Source: Pseudonocardia alni (lineage in GTDB: Bacteria; Actinomycetota; Actinomycetes; Mycobacteriales; Pseudonocardiaceae). From it: a stretch of DNA of 64,000 nucleotides. Under the pieces are notes generated by a model. That model did not search any database. It saw only the letters and a list, made by a program, of their open reading frames with translations, and had not been told where the DNA came from. Location of the stretch: contig NZ_PHUJ01000003.1 of assembly GCF_002813375.1 (NCBI RefSeq), positions 2,418,001 through 2,482,000 of the forward strand, given 5' to 3'. Each line of letters opens with the position of its first letter. The stretch's first letter is position 1. Below are positions 16,476-25,263 of the stretch, in pieces. A program made the position numbers and the translations under genes.

Positions 16476-18094
16476 TGGTGCTGCCGGGGCCGCTGCGCGA
16501 CGCGGCGCTGCGCTGGATCGCCGACGACCCCGACCCGGGCACCCGGGCCGAGCTGCAGCGCGTGCTGGCCACCGCGATGGCCGGCGGCGACGGCGCCGCG
16601 GCGGCCGGCGACGAGCTGGCCGACCGGCTGGCCGGGCCGCTGCGCTTCGGCACCGCCGGGCTGCGCGGGCCGGTGCGGGCCGGGCCGTCGGGGATGAACG
16701 TCGCCGTCGTGACCAGGGCGACCGCCGGCCTGGCCGCCCACCTGGCCCGGACCACGGGCACCGGCCGGGTCGTCGTCGGCCGGGACGCCCGGCACGGGTC
16801 GGCGGCGTTCGCCGAGGCCACCGCCCGGGTGCTGACCGGCGCCGGGTTCACCGTGACCTTGCTCGACGGCCCCGTCCCCACCCCGCTGGTGGCCTTCGCC
16901 GTGCGCCACCTCGGCGCGGTCGCCGGGATCGCCGTCACCGCCTCGCACAACCCGCCCGCCGACAACGGCTACAAGGTCTACCTCGCCGACGGCGCGCAGC
17001 TCGTGGGCCCCGACGACGCCGCCATCGAGGACGCGATCACCGCCGCCCCGCCCGCGGTGTCGGTGCCGCTCGGGCCGCTGCCGGACCCGGCGGAGGTCAC
17101 CGGCGCCTACCTGGACCGGGTCGCGACGCTGTCGGGGAACACCGGGGCGCCCGCGCCGCGGATCGCGCTCACCCCGATGCACGGCGTCGGCGGCGCGACC
17201 GCGGTCGCCGCGCTCGCCCGGGCCGGGGTGCACGACGTCGCCGTCGTCGCGAGCCAGGCCGTGCCCGACCCCGACTTCCCGACGGTCGCCTTCCCGAACC
17301 CGGAGGAGCCCGGCGCGACCGACGCGCTGCTCGCGCTGGCCGCCCGGAGCGGCGCGGACCTCGCCGTCGCGCTGGACCCGGACGCCGACCGGTGCGCGCT
17401 CGGCGTCGCCTTCCCCGACGGCTGGCGGATGCTGTCCGGCGACGAGACCGGCGTGCTGCTCGGCGACCACGTCCTGCGGACCGGGACCGCGGCGGACCCG
17501 CTGGTCGCGACGACCGTCGTGTCGTCGTCGATGCTCGCCCGGGTCGCGGCCGCCCGCGGGGCCCGCTCCGCCGAGACCCTCACCGGGTTCAAGTGGATCG
17601 TGCGGGCCGGCGACGGGCTCGTCTTCGGCTACGAGGAGGCGATCGGACTCTGCGTCGACCCCGACGGCGTCCGGGACAAGGACGGCGTCTCCGCCGCCGT
17701 CGTCGCCGCGGACCTGGTACGCGGGCTCGCCGCGGCCGGGTCGTCGGTGCCGCGGCGGCTCGACGAGCTGGCGGCGGAGTTCGGCGTGCACGCCACCCGG
17801 GGTGTCTCGATCCGGATGGCCCCCGTCGAGCGCGACGCCGCCGTCGCCCGGCTGCGCGCCGCGCCCCCGGCCGGCTGGGAGGCCGACCGCCCGGCCCCCG
17901 ACGTCCTGCGGCTGCGGCGCCCCGGGACCCGCGTGGTGATTCGCCCGTCGGGGACCGAGCCGAAGCTCAAGGCCTACCTGGAGGTCGTGGAGGACCCCAC
18001 CGGCGACGTGGCCGCGGTGCCGGCGTCGCGGGCCGTCGCCGCGGAGCGCCTGGCCGCGCTGCGCGCGGAGGTCGACGGGATGCTCGCCGGATGA
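16475..18094 (+). CDS. pmmB: Phosphoglucomutase/phosphopentomutase family (PmmB)
   Basis: 539-aa alpha-D-phosphohexomutase. The phosphoserine loop TASHNPPADNGYKVY contains Ser157, the metal loop DPDADRC is at about 304-310, the sugar-binding loop GYEEAIG near 385 and the phosphate loop RPSGTEPKLKAY near 490. Members beside nucleoside phosphorylases convert ribose-1-phosphate to ribose-5-phosphate; mannose or glucose phosphates are alternatives. Start overlaps the purine phosphorylase stop, and its stop overlaps the following flavodoxin-like gene (ATGA), so three genes form one unit. Confidence 0.9.
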   Translation: MVLPGPLRDAALRWIADDPDPGTRAELQRVLATAMAGGDGAAAAGDELADRLAGPLRFGTAGLRGPVRAGPSGMNVAVVTRATAGLAAHLARTTGTGRVVVGRDARHGSAAFAEATARVLTGAGFTVTLLDGPVPTPLVAFAVRHLGAVAGIAVTASHNPPADNGYKVYLADGAQLVGPDDAAIEDAITAAPPAVSVPLGPLPDPAEVTGAYLDRVATLSGNTGAPAPRIALTPMHGVGGATAVAALARAGVHDVAVVASQAVPDPDFPTVAFPNPEEPGATDALLALAARSGADLAVALDPDADRCALGVAFPDGWRMLSGDETGVLLGDHVLRTGTAADPLVATTVVSSSMLARVAAARGARSAETLTGFKWIVRAGDGLVFGYEEAIGLCVDPDGVRDKDGVSAAVVAADLVRGLAAAGSSVPRRLDELAAEFGVHATRGVSIRMAPVERDAAVARLRAAPPAGWEADRPAPDVLRLRRPGTRVVIRPSGTEPKLKAYLEVVEDPTGDVAAVPASRAVAAERLAALRAEVDGMLAG

Positions 18095-18552
18095 GCGCGC
18101 GCCTGCTGCTGGTCCACCACACGCCGTCCCCCGCCACCGCGGAGCTGCTCGCCGAGGTCCGCGCGGGCGCGGCCGACCCGGACATCACCGGGGTGGAGGT
18201 CGTCGCCCGCGCCGCTCTGGCCGCGACGGCGAGCGACCTGCTCGCCGCGGACGCCGTCGTCCTCGGGACGCCGGCGAACATCGGCTACATGTCCGGCGCG
18301 CTCAAGCACTTCCTCGACCAGGTCTTCTACGTCTGCGCCGACGACACCCGCGGCCTGCCCTACGGGCTGTGGGTGCACGGCGGCTCGGACACCTCCGGCG
18401 CGACCCGCTCGGTGACGACGGTCGCCGGGGCGATGGGATGGACCGCGGCGGCCGCGCCGGTCGAGGTCGCGGGTCCCCCGGACGCCGCCGCCCGGGCCGC
18501 GTGCCGCGAGCTGGGCGCGGTCGTCGCCGCGACCGTCATGCCGGAGGGCTGA
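18091..18552 (+). CDS. Flavodoxin-fold NAD(P)H-dependent reductase-like protein
   Basis: 153-residue protein with a flavodoxin-like Rossmann fold: LLLVHHTPSPATAELLAEV (FMN-phosphate loop), AVVLGTPANIGYMSGALKHFLDQVFY (typical of FMN-dependent NADPH reductases and WrbA-type proteins) and LWVHGGSDTSGATRSV. It likely binds FMN in the cytoplasm; the redox partner is unknown. Start overlaps the phosphomutase stop. Only one base separates its stop from the stop of the convergent SGNH hydrolase gene, so no terminator fits between them. Confidence 0.8.
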   Translation: MSARLLLVHHTPSPATAELLAEVRAGAADPDITGVEVVARAALAATASDLLAADAVVLGTPANIGYMSGALKHFLDQVFYVCADDTRGLPYGLWVHGGSDTSGATRSVTTVAGAMGWTAAAAPVEVAGPPDAAARAACRELGAVVAATVMPEG

Positions 18553-18553
18553 G

Positions 18554-19303
18554 CTACCGGCGCCCGGTGGCGGGCCGCACCCCGAGGTGCGCCTCGATCC
18601 GGTCGGCCCACACCGACGCGATCGTGCGGTAGGCGCCCGGCCCGGCGTGCAGGCCGTCCGCGGTCCGCCCGGCGGGGAACAGGGCGGCGGTGTCGACGAA
18701 CTCCACCGAGTGCCCGGCCGCCCGGTGCGCGGCGGCGACCCGGGGCAGGTACTCGGCCAGCCGCGCCCGCTCGGCCCGTTGCTTCGGCAGCGGCGCCCAC
18801 ACCCCGGCCATGATCACGTGGGTGTGCGGTGCGGCCGCGAACACGCGGTCCAGCAGCCGGTCCAGGCTCGCCGCCGTCGCCCGCGCGCTCGCGTCCTGCA
18901 ACAGGTCGTTGGTCCCGGCGTGCAGCAGCACGACGTCCGGCTGCGCGGCCAGCACCCAGCCGCCCGTCATCGGCACCATCCGGGCCGCCGTCCAGCCGGA
19001 GCGGCCCTCGTGGTCGGTGTCGGGCAGCGCGTCCGGCCCGGAGCTGCGGGAGCCGACGTAGTCGATGCGGACGCCGTCGGCGGCCAGGCGCTGCCACAGC
19101 GGGAGGCGGTACCCGGCCGTCGCCGGGCTCCCCACCCCGACCGTCGACGACGCGCCCAGCGGCATCACCCGCACCACCCCGGGATCGTCGACGGCGGCGG
19201 GCACCTCGGCGTCCTCCGGCCGGTCCGCCGCGGGCAGCGCCGACAGCGCGACCGCGGCCACCGTCGCCACGACCCCGGTGAGGATGCGACGGGAGGGCCT
19301 CAC
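18554..19303 (-). CDS. Secreted SGNH/GDSL-type hydrolase
   Basis: 249 residues with an N-terminal signal peptide (RRILTGVVATVAAVALSALPAA). The SGNH blocks are visible: PLGASSTVGVGS (block I, nucleophile Ser in GASST), GGWVLAAQPDVVLLHAGTNDLLQ (block III with GTND) and the catalytic Asp/His in ADGLHAGPGAY. Such enzymes act as esterases on acyl sugars, lipids or polysaccharides outside the cell. It is downstream of upp on the same strand with a 7-base gap, probably cotranscribed. In M. tuberculosis the unrelated sapM occupies this locus as I recall. Confidence 0.87.
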   Translation of the reverse strand: MRPSRRILTGVVATVAAVALSALPAADRPEDAEVPAAVDDPGVVRVMPLGASSTVGVGSPATAGYRLPLWQRLAADGVRIDYVGSRSSGPDALPDTDHEGRSGWTAARMVPMTGGWVLAAQPDVVLLHAGTNDLLQDASARATAASLDRLLDRVFAAAPHTHVIMAGVWAPLPKQRAERARLAEYLPRVAAAHRAAGHSVEFVDTAALFPAGRTADGLHAGPGAYRTIASVWADRIEAHLGVRPATGRR

Positions 19304-19310
19304 GGCGGAC

Positions 19311-19934
19311 TCAGACCGCGCCGAACTGGCGGTCCCCGGCGTCGCCGAGGCCGGGGACGATGAACGCGGAGTCGTTGAGCCGCTCGTCGATGCTGGCGGT
19401 CACCATCCGGACCGGCAGCCCGGACGCGCGCAGCCGCTCCACGCCCTCCGGCGCGGACAGCGCGCAGAGGACCGTCACGTCGTCGGCGCCGCGGCGGGTC
19501 AGCAGCTCCACGGTGTGCACCATCGAGCCGCCGGTGGCCAGCATCGGGTCGAGCACGAACACCGGCCGCCCGACGAGGCTGTCGGGCAGCGACTCCATGT
19601 AGGGCACCGGCCGGTGGGTCGTCTCGTCACGGGCCATGCCGACGAAGCCCATCTGCGAGTCCGGGATCAGGTTCAGCGCGGCCTCGGCCATCCCCAGCCC
19701 GGCCCGCAGCACGGGGACGAGCACCGGCGGGACGGCGAGCCGGTGGCCGACCGTCCGCGAGACCGGGGTGTGGATCCGCTCCTCGGCCAGCGGCGCCGAG
19801 CGGGTGGCCTCGTAGACCAGCATCAGGGTGAGCTCGCGCAACGCCGCCCGGAAGGTCGCGTTGTCGGTGCGGGCGTCCCGCATGGTGCTGAGCCGGGCCC
19901 GCGCGAGCGGGTGGTCGACGACGATCGTGTCCAC
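19311..19934 (-). CDS. upp: Uracil phosphoribosyltransferase
   Basis: 207-aa enzyme forming UMP from uracil and PRPP. The PRPP loop [14 protein letters not shown], the N-terminal [25 protein letters not shown] and the C-terminal uracil-binding [15 protein letters not shown] are all present. GTG 19934 follows a TAGGGT box by 8 bases, so the message is probably leaderless. It completes the salvage set with cdd, deoA, add and the purine phosphorylase. Confidence 0.96.
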   Translation of the reverse strand: MDTIVVDHPLARARLSTMRDARTDNATFRAALRELTLMLVYEATRSAPLAEERIHTPVSRTVGHRLAVPPVLVPVLRAGLGMAEAALNLIPDSQMGFVGMARDETTHRPVPYMESLPDSLVGRPVFVLDPMLATGGSMVHTVELLTRRGADDVTVLCALSAPEGVERLRASGLPVRMVTASIDERLNDSAFIVPGLGDAGDRQFGAV

Positions 19935-19942
19935 GGCCGCAC

Positions 19943-19948
19943 ACCCTA
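19943..19948 (-). promoter_or_regulatory. -10 element of leaderless upp promoter
   Basis: TAGGGT on the minus strand, 8 bases before the GTG. Confidence 0.5.
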
Positions 19949-20112
19949 CGGCGGCCGGGCCGCGCGGAGATCCCCCGTGAGGAGGCGCCCGGCCCACCGA
20001 TCCGGTGCCGTCGCCCCGCCGGGCCGTGGGACCCGACGGCCGGACGCGCTCCGTGTCCTGCGACGATGCCGTCCCGTGACCGGACGGACACCGGGACGTC
20101 ATCCCCGGACGT

Positions 20113-20130
20113 TGACACGGATGCGTGTCA
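20113..20130. promoter_or_regulatory. Inverted repeat TGACACG-GATG-CGTGTCA
   Basis: Perfect 7-bp arms with a 4-base spacer. It resembles a dimeric repressor site; no regulator can be assigned. Confidence 0.35.
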
Positions 20131-20444
20131 CGGTTCACGAAGCGTGAGAAGCACGCGCTCACCGACGAGTGACGCCGGGACCGGCCGGATGCATCTCCTC
20201 GTCCTCCCGGGTGAGGCCGCGGACACCCTCGCAGACCTTGCGTGACAGCCGATCCCGGAGCGGAACCGTGATCACCAACGGTTGCCGGTCGGACACGGCC
20301 GGTTCCCCGGATCGCGTGATCGACCGCGTGGAGTGCCACGATCAGCACGCGCGGTCGCCGATCTCGCGATTCACCTGACCCGAACGGGTGGTATGGCCGA
20401 AACGGTGTCACATCGAGGGCACCGCCGACGCTGTACTAGACGAC

Positions 20445-20457
20445 AAGGAGGTGATCC
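20445..20457 (+). promoter_or_regulatory. Full-length Shine-Dalgarno sequence
   Basis: AAGGAGGTGATCC is complementary to the whole anti-Shine-Dalgarno tail of 16S rRNA (GGATCACCTCCTT). This extent is rare for a protein gene and decides the start at 20459. Confidence 0.7.
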
Positions 20458-20458
20458 G

Positions 20459-20695
20459 ATGCCGGAGAACACGACTTCCGAGGAGCAGACGTTGATCGCT
20501 GCTGCGGAAAAGCTCACGCAGTGCGACGGATACGTTGTTCTGGCGGTGGACCCACAGACCGGGGAGGTGGACGCGCACGGCCCGTTCGACGGGATGACGG
20601 CGACCGTCAAGGCCGACCAGCTGCGACGCGACTTCGACCGGGGTGGACTCGAGGACGTGTCCATCGGAGTGGTCCGACTGCACTCCCAGGCCTGA
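20459..20695 (+). CDS. Small conserved-looking hypothetical protein, 78 aa
   Basis: Not recognised. The 78 residues are acidic and soluble: an N-terminal helix (EEQTLIAAAEKLTQC), a beta strand (YVVLAVDPQTGEVDAHGPFDG) and a C-terminal part (ATVKADQLRRDFDRGGLEDVSIGVVRLH). The alternating pattern looks like a small alpha/beta fold. The ribosome site AAGGAGGTGATCC at 20445-20457 matches the entire 3' tail of 16S rRNA, so translation should be very efficient although spacing to the ATG is short. It may be abundant. A leaderless Rv3311-like gene follows. Confidence 0.7.
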   Translation: MPENTTSEEQTLIAAAEKLTQCDGYVVLAVDPQTGEVDAHGPFDGMTATVKADQLRRDFDRGGLEDVSIGVVRLHSQA

Positions 20696-20768
20696 CCCCG
20701 CACGACCGTGATCCGCCGGGCCGGCGACACCCGAGGTGGTGGGACCGGCCGGCGGCAGGACGCGACGA

Positions 20769-20774
20769 TAGGCT
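20769..20774 (+). promoter_or_regulatory. -10 element of a leaderless promoter
   Basis: TAGGCT ends 6 bases before GTG 20781, the same arrangement as at the purine phosphorylase gene. Confidence 0.5.
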
Positions 20775-20780
20775 CGCCCC

Positions 20781-22043
20781 GTGGCAAGCGACATCGTCCC
20801 GATCCGGCTCGCTCTCACCCGGGGCGACGTGGTCACCCTGTGGGCTCCCCCCTGGCGCGAGGACGGCGAGGAGTGGGAAGCCTTCCTCGGCGACGACGAG
20901 CACGTGTTCGTCTTCGACGAGGTGGCCGGTCTCGCCGCGTTCGTGCGGACCGCACCCGAGCACGACCTGACCGACCACCCCGCGTGGTCCGCGGTCCCCG
21001 GGCTCGCGGTCGCCGAGCTGACCCCCGACGCCGTCCACCGGTACGACCTGGTCGGTCTGCCGGAGCTGGCCGCCGCCGACCCGGACGCGCTGACCGTGCA
21101 GGAGCTGCACGAGACCGTCTCGATCGTCCGGTCGCTGGCCGACGTCTGCGACCTCTCCGCCGTGATCGCCGCGCTCGACGGCGAGCCCACGTTCGCGCTG
21201 CTGCGCGAGGGCGAGCAGGCCTTCGCCGGACGTGACGGCGCCAAGCGCTGGACCGCGCTGTCCGAGGCGATCGCGACGCACTGGGACGGGATCGTCGACA
21301 CCGTCGACGACCTCGTCGCCACACCGGACCTCGACGCCGGGGCGCTGGACAAGGCGCGCGCCGAGGAACAGGAGCTGCGCGACCGTCTCGCCGAACAGCC
21401 CCTCGACGACGACGAGGCCCTCGAGGCCGCCGCGCTCGCCGCGGGCACCGAGGACGCCGACACCGCCGCGGAGGAGCCGACCGGCTTCTGGGCCGAGGTC
21501 GGCATCGACCCGATCCGCATCGAGGTCGGCGACCGCTCCGTGGTCAGCCTGCGCTGCTACCTCGACGACAAGCCGGTCTTCCTCGGCTCCGACGGCCGGA
21601 TCGACGTGTTCGGCTCCGAGCGTGCGCTGTTCCGGGCGCTGGCCGACCGGGAGCACCCCGCCGTCGCCGGGACCGACCTGACCGCGGCCGTCACCTTCGC
21701 CGAGGTGCTCGACGCGGCCGCCGTCGGCGAGCTCGACGGCGGCGTCGAGGACATGAACACCTACGTGCTGACCGGGATCGGCCCCGACCTCGCCGAGGGC
21801 GTGCTCGACCTGGACCCGGTCCAGCTCGACCTGGCCTCGGAGCTGCTGACCGACGTCGGCGAGTGGGCCGGGGACCCCGAGCCCGCCGAGGTCCTCGCCG
21901 AGTCCAACAGCCTCGGCTGGCTCGTGTCGTTCGTCGTGCGGCCGGACCCGACGCGGATGGCGCCCAGCCCGCCGTTCACCCAGGAGGCGCAGTCCTGGGG
22001 CGAGCTCGTCGCCGGGCTCGAGGCCCGGCTGCGGGAGCACTAG
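20781..22043 (+). CDS. Conserved actinobacterial protein, Rv3311-like
   Basis: 420-residue soluble acidic protein of unknown function. The N-terminal half (about 1-125) has IVPIRLALTRGDVVTLWAPPWREDGEEWEAFLGDDEHVFVFD. An acidic, Ala-rich segment (about 190-235) separates it from a second half with FWAEVGIDPIRIEVGDRSVVSLRCYLDDKPVFLGSDGRIDVF. No catalytic motif or membrane segment was found. Position after upp and exact length agree with what I recall for M. tuberculosis Rv3311 (conserved hypothetical). Start is leaderless by promoter position. Confidence 0.75.
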   Translation: MASDIVPIRLALTRGDVVTLWAPPWREDGEEWEAFLGDDEHVFVFDEVAGLAAFVRTAPEHDLTDHPAWSAVPGLAVAELTPDAVHRYDLVGLPELAAADPDALTVQELHETVSIVRSLADVCDLSAVIAALDGEPTFALLREGEQAFAGRDGAKRWTALSEAIATHWDGIVDTVDDLVATPDLDAGALDKARAEEQELRDRLAEQPLDDDEALEAAALAAGTEDADTAAEEPTGFWAEVGIDPIRIEVGDRSVVSLRCYLDDKPVFLGSDGRIDVFGSERALFRALADREHPAVAGTDLTAAVTFAEVLDAAAVGELDGGVEDMNTYVLTGIGPDLAEGVLDLDPVQLDLASELLTDVGEWAGDPEPAEVLAESNSLGWLVSFVVRPDPTRMAPSPPFTQEAQSWGELVAGLEARLREH

Positions 22044-22118
22044 CCCGATCGGCCCCGCAAGGGGCCTGCCCAGGGCCGGAAGAACCGGAGCGCCGGGGCG
22101 TTCCGGGATGTCCCAGCT

Positions 22119-22143
22119 CTGACATTCGATCGGATATTGTCAG
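22119..22143. promoter_or_regulatory. Candidate operator CTGACA-N13-TGTCAG upstream of the P450 gene
   Basis: Exact 6-bp arms at 22119-22124 and 22138-22143 flank a near-palindrome centred on CGATCG. It lies 62 bases before the P450-reductase start and is a good candidate for the neighbouring TetR-family regulator. Confidence 0.5.
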
Positions 22144-22204
22144 CGTCGGGGACTTGTGATTCGCTTATGTCGTCAGCAGTCATCTCGACAAGGTGGTCGA
22201 CGGC

Positions 22205-24679
22205 ATGCGCGTTCCCGATCAGGTCCGCACCCGAGCCCAGGCGGCGATCCCGATGCGCCGCCAGATCCAGGCGCTGCATCTGATGCAGCGGGCCAGGAGG
22301 CTGGTGGTCGGTGACGGGCAACCACGCTTCAGCGAGTCCGACATCGCGGAGGTGTCCGACCTCGACCTGACCGAGATCGACGTCAGCAACCCGTTCCTGT
22401 GGCGTCAGCAGCAGTGGCTGCCCTACTTCCGTCGGCTGCGCGACGAGGCGCCCGTGCACTTCCGGGCCGACAGCGCGTTCGGGCCGTTCTGGTCGGTCAC
22501 CCGGTACGACGACATCGTGCGGGTCGACAAGGACTTCGAGACCTTCTCCGCGGAACCGCAGATCGTCCTCGGTTCGCCGCCGGACGGTCTCGACATCGAG
22601 ATGTTCATCGCGATGGACCCGCCGCGCCACGACCAGCAGCGCGCAGCCGTGCAGGGTGTCGTGGCTCCGAAGAACCTCGAGGAGATGGAGGGCCTGATCC
22701 GTTCGCGTGTGCGGGAGGTCCTCGACGGGTTGCCGGTGGGAGAGCCGTTCGACTGGGTCGACCGGGTCAGCGTGGAGCTGACCTCGCGGATGCTGGCCAC
22801 CCTGCTCGACTTCCCGTACGACCAGCGCCGCAAGCTGGTGCAGTGGACGGATCTGGTGGCGACGAGCGCGTCGGCGACCGGCGGCTCCAACGACACCGAC
22901 GAGATCTACCGCGGCGCCGCGGAGATGGCACGCGCCTTCAGCGAGCTGTGGCACGAGAAGGCGGCTCGTCTCGCCGACGGTGACGAGCCGGGTTACGACC
23001 TCATCACCCTCATGCAGCTCTCCGAGGACACCAAGGACCTGATCCGTCGTCCGATGGAGTTCCTGGGCAACCTGGTACTGCTCGTGGTGGGCGGCAACGA
23101 CACCACCCGGAACTCGATGACCGGTGGCGTGCTGGCCCTCAACCAGTTCCCCGAGCAGTTCGACCGGCTGCGGGCCGATCCGTCGCTCGTGCCGAAGCTG
23201 GTCCACGAGATCCTGCGGTGGCAGACACCGCTGGCCTACATGCGCCGGGTCGCCACGCGCGACACCGTCCTGAACGGCCAGTTCATCCGCAAGGGCGACA
23301 AGGTCGTCATGTGGTACGCCTCGGCGAACCGGGACGAGCGGACGTTCGAGGACCCGGACTCGTTCCTCATCGACAGGCGGAACGCACGGCACCACCTTGC
23401 GTTCGGTATCGGTCCGCACCGCTGCATGGGCAGCCGGCTCGCCGAGTTGCAGTTGCGCATCCTCTGGGAGGAGCTGCTCGCACGCTTCGACGACATCGAG
23501 GTCCTCGCCGAACCGACCCGGGTGCAGTCGAACTTCGTGCGCGGCTACAGCTCGATGATGGTGCGGCTGACGCCTGCGGGTGGAGAGCGGCCCGGCGACG
23601 GGCCGTACCGCTCGGCCCTGGCCGCCGAGCGGGGGGCGGCCCCGGCTGCTGCGTCGTCCGCCTCGCCCGTCTCCGAGCCCACCCCCACCGCGACGCCGAC
23701 GTCGTCGTCCCGGGTCGGGCGGGCCACCCCGCGCGGCGCCGGCCTCCTGGACCTGCAGGTCGCGTCCCGCCGCGAGGTGGCCGAAGGGGTCGTCGAGCTG
23801 ACCCTCACCGATCCCACGGGCGCCGCCTTGCCGGCCTGGGCGCCCGGTGCCCACATCGACGTGGTCCTGAACCGCGGGCTGACACGGCAGTACTCCTTGT
23901 GCGGCGACCCAGCGCCGGGCTCCCCCTGGAGGGTGGCGGTGCTGCGCGAACCGCGGAGTCGCGGAGGGTCAGCGTACGTGCACGACACGCTGGATGTGGG
24001 GCACACGCTGCGTGTCCGAGGTCCCCGCAACCACTTCGCCCTCGAACCGTCACCTCGCTACCAGTTCATCGCCGGCGGCATCGGCATCACCCCCATCCGC
24101 GCCATGGTCGAGTCCGCCCGGTCCGACGGCGCCGACTGGCACCTGTTGTACGGCGGCCGGTCCCGGACGTCGATGGCCTTCCTCGACGAGCTCGACGATG
24201 ACGAGCGGGTGACCGTGTGGCCCCAGGACGAGCGCGGCCTGCTCGACCTCGACTCCGTCCTGGGCACCCCGCGGACCGACACCCTCGTCTACTGCTGCGG
24301 CCCGGGCGCACTCCTCGACGCGGTCGAGGGCAGGTGCGGTACCTGGCCCCGGGACAGCCTGCATCTCGAACGGTTCGTGGCCGCGGTGGCCGACCCGACC
24401 GCAGGAGGGCTGGACACGTTCGAGGTCGAATGCGCCGCCTCGGGGGTCACCGTGGACGTCGCTCGAGGCATGTCGGTCTTCGACGCGCTGGAGCAGGCCG
24501 GTGTGGCCGTGATGGGCTCCTGCATGGAGGGCATCTGCGGCACCTGCGAGGCCGACGTCATCGAGGGCACCCCCGATCACCGCGACGCGGTGCTTTCGCG
24601 GGCCGAGCGGGAGCGGGGTGAGGTCATGATGACGTGCGTGTCACGCGCGCTGACCCGGCGACTGGTCCTGGACCTCTGA
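22205..24679 (+). CDS. Self-sufficient cytochrome P450: CYP153-like heme domain fused to FMN/2Fe-2S reductase
   Basis: 824-aa single-chain monooxygenase. The heme domain (about 1-455) has SNPFLW, FGPFWSVTRYDDI, the oxygen-activation helix GGNDTTRNSMTGGVLALNQ, the ExxR motif EILR, and FGIGPHRCMG with heme ligand Cys407. These segments resemble CYP153 alkane hydroxylases. After an Ala/Ser/Pro/Thr linker (about 460-520) comes a phthalate-dioxygenase-reductase-type module: FMN site RQYSLCGDP near 561, NADH loop GGIGITP near 623, and a C-terminal plant-type 2Fe-2S domain with Cys773, 778, 781 and 811. The architecture equals class VII P450s (CYP116B type), so NADH electrons reach the heme without separate partners. 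ATG 22205 is preferred; GTG 22193 is possible. Substrate unknown, perhaps alkyl chains. Confidence 0.9.
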   Translation: MRVPDQVRTRAQAAIPMRRQIQALHLMQRARRLVVGDGQPRFSESDIAEVSDLDLTEIDVSNPFLWRQQQWLPYFRRLRDEAPVHFRADSAFGPFWSVTRYDDIVRVDKDFETFSAEPQIVLGSPPDGLDIEMFIAMDPPRHDQQRAAVQGVVAPKNLEEMEGLIRSRVREVLDGLPVGEPFDWVDRVSVELTSRMLATLLDFPYDQRRKLVQWTDLVATSASATGGSNDTDEIYRGAAEMARAFSELWHEKAARLADGDEPGYDLITLMQLSEDTKDLIRRPMEFLGNLVLLVVGGNDTTRNSMTGGVLALNQFPEQFDRLRADPSLVPKLVHEILRWQTPLAYMRRVATRDTVLNGQFIRKGDKVVMWYASANRDERTFEDPDSFLIDRRNARHHLAFGIGPHRCMGSRLAELQLRILWEELLARFDDIEVLAEPTRVQSNFVRGYSSMMVRLTPAGGERPGDGPYRSALAAERGAAPAAASSASPVSEPTPTATPTSSSRVGRATPRGAGLLDLQVASRREVAEGVVELTLTDPTGAALPAWAPGAHIDVVLNRGLTRQYSLCGDPAPGSPWRVAVLREPRSRGGSAYVHDTLDVGHTLRVRGPRNHFALEPSPRYQFIAGGIGITPIRAMVESARSDGADWHLLYGGRSRTSMAFLDELDDDERVTVWPQDERGLLDLDSVLGTPRTDTLVYCCGPGALLDAVEGRCGTWPRDSLHLERFVAAVADPTAGGLDTFEVECAASGVTVDVARGMSVFDALEQAGVAVMGSCMEGICGTCEADVIEGTPDHRDAVLSRAERERGEVMMTCVSRALTRRLVLDL

Positions 24680-24705
24680 GACAGCTGCCGTCGGGGGGCC
24701 GGGAC

Positions 24706-25263
24706 TCAGGCGAATCCGCGCACCACGTGCCTGACCCGGTCCACTGCCTGGTCGACCTCCACGGTCGGTTGCAGCAGATGGCTGAGGACGAGCCGGACCA
24801 CGGTGTCGACCATGGCCTCGGGGGCGGCCGCACCGAGCTGGGCGCCGAGGGCCTGCACGGCGTTGCCGAGCACGACGTCCGGATGCACGGCGACCAGCTC
24901 CAGGAGACCGTGGTCGTGGCCGGGACGCAGGACCGCGGCGAGGACCGCGTTCTGCCGACCGTGGTCGAGTGCGTGGCGCGCCGCCGCGGCGATCCCGTCC
25001 TCCAGCGAGTCGGGATGGGCCGCCACTCCCTCCTGCACCCGCGCCAGGAACCGTTCGACCTCACGGTCCACCACGGCGCGGCCGAGTTCGGCCTTCGTAC
25101 CGACCTCCTTGTGCAGGCTCTGCCGCGGCACTCCGGAGCGCTGGGCGACCTTGGTGATGCTGAGCCGGTCCCAGCCCTCCTCGGTGATCAGCTCGACCGA
25201 GGCGTCCAGCACCCTCTCGAGCCGCAACGCGCGCAGTTCGGTGTAGAAGGCAGGAGCACTCAT
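24706..25263 (-). CDS. TetR-family transcriptional regulator
   Basis: 185-aa regulator: an N-terminal helix-turn-helix (LDASVELITEEGWDRLSITKVAQRSGVPRQSLHKEVGTKAEL, about 20-60) and an all-helical ligand domain. It is convergent with the P450-reductase gene (26 bases between stops), so the pair probably form one module in which it controls the P450 promoter and itself. The palindrome at 22119-22143 is a candidate site. ATG 25263 starts just before the conserved first helix; an upstream in-frame start at 25290 lacks support. Ligand unknown. Confidence 0.88.
   Translation of the reverse strand: MSAPAFYTELRALRLERVLDASVELITEEGWDRLSITKVAQRSGVPRQSLHKEVGTKAELGRAVVDREVERFLARVQEGVAAHPDSLEDGIAAAARHALDHGRQNAVLAAVLRPGHDHGLLELVAVHPDVVLGNAVQALGAQLGAAAPEAMVDTVVRLVLSHLLQPTVEVDQAVDRVRHVVRGFA

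Larger units (their letters stand above)
19935..20458. other. Gap of 524 bases with several palindromes
   Basis: No gene was seen between upp and the 78-aa gene. The gap holds a 7-bp inverted repeat at 20113-20130 and GTGAG/CTCAC arms shortly after, so operators or a small RNA are possible. Confidence 0.4.
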
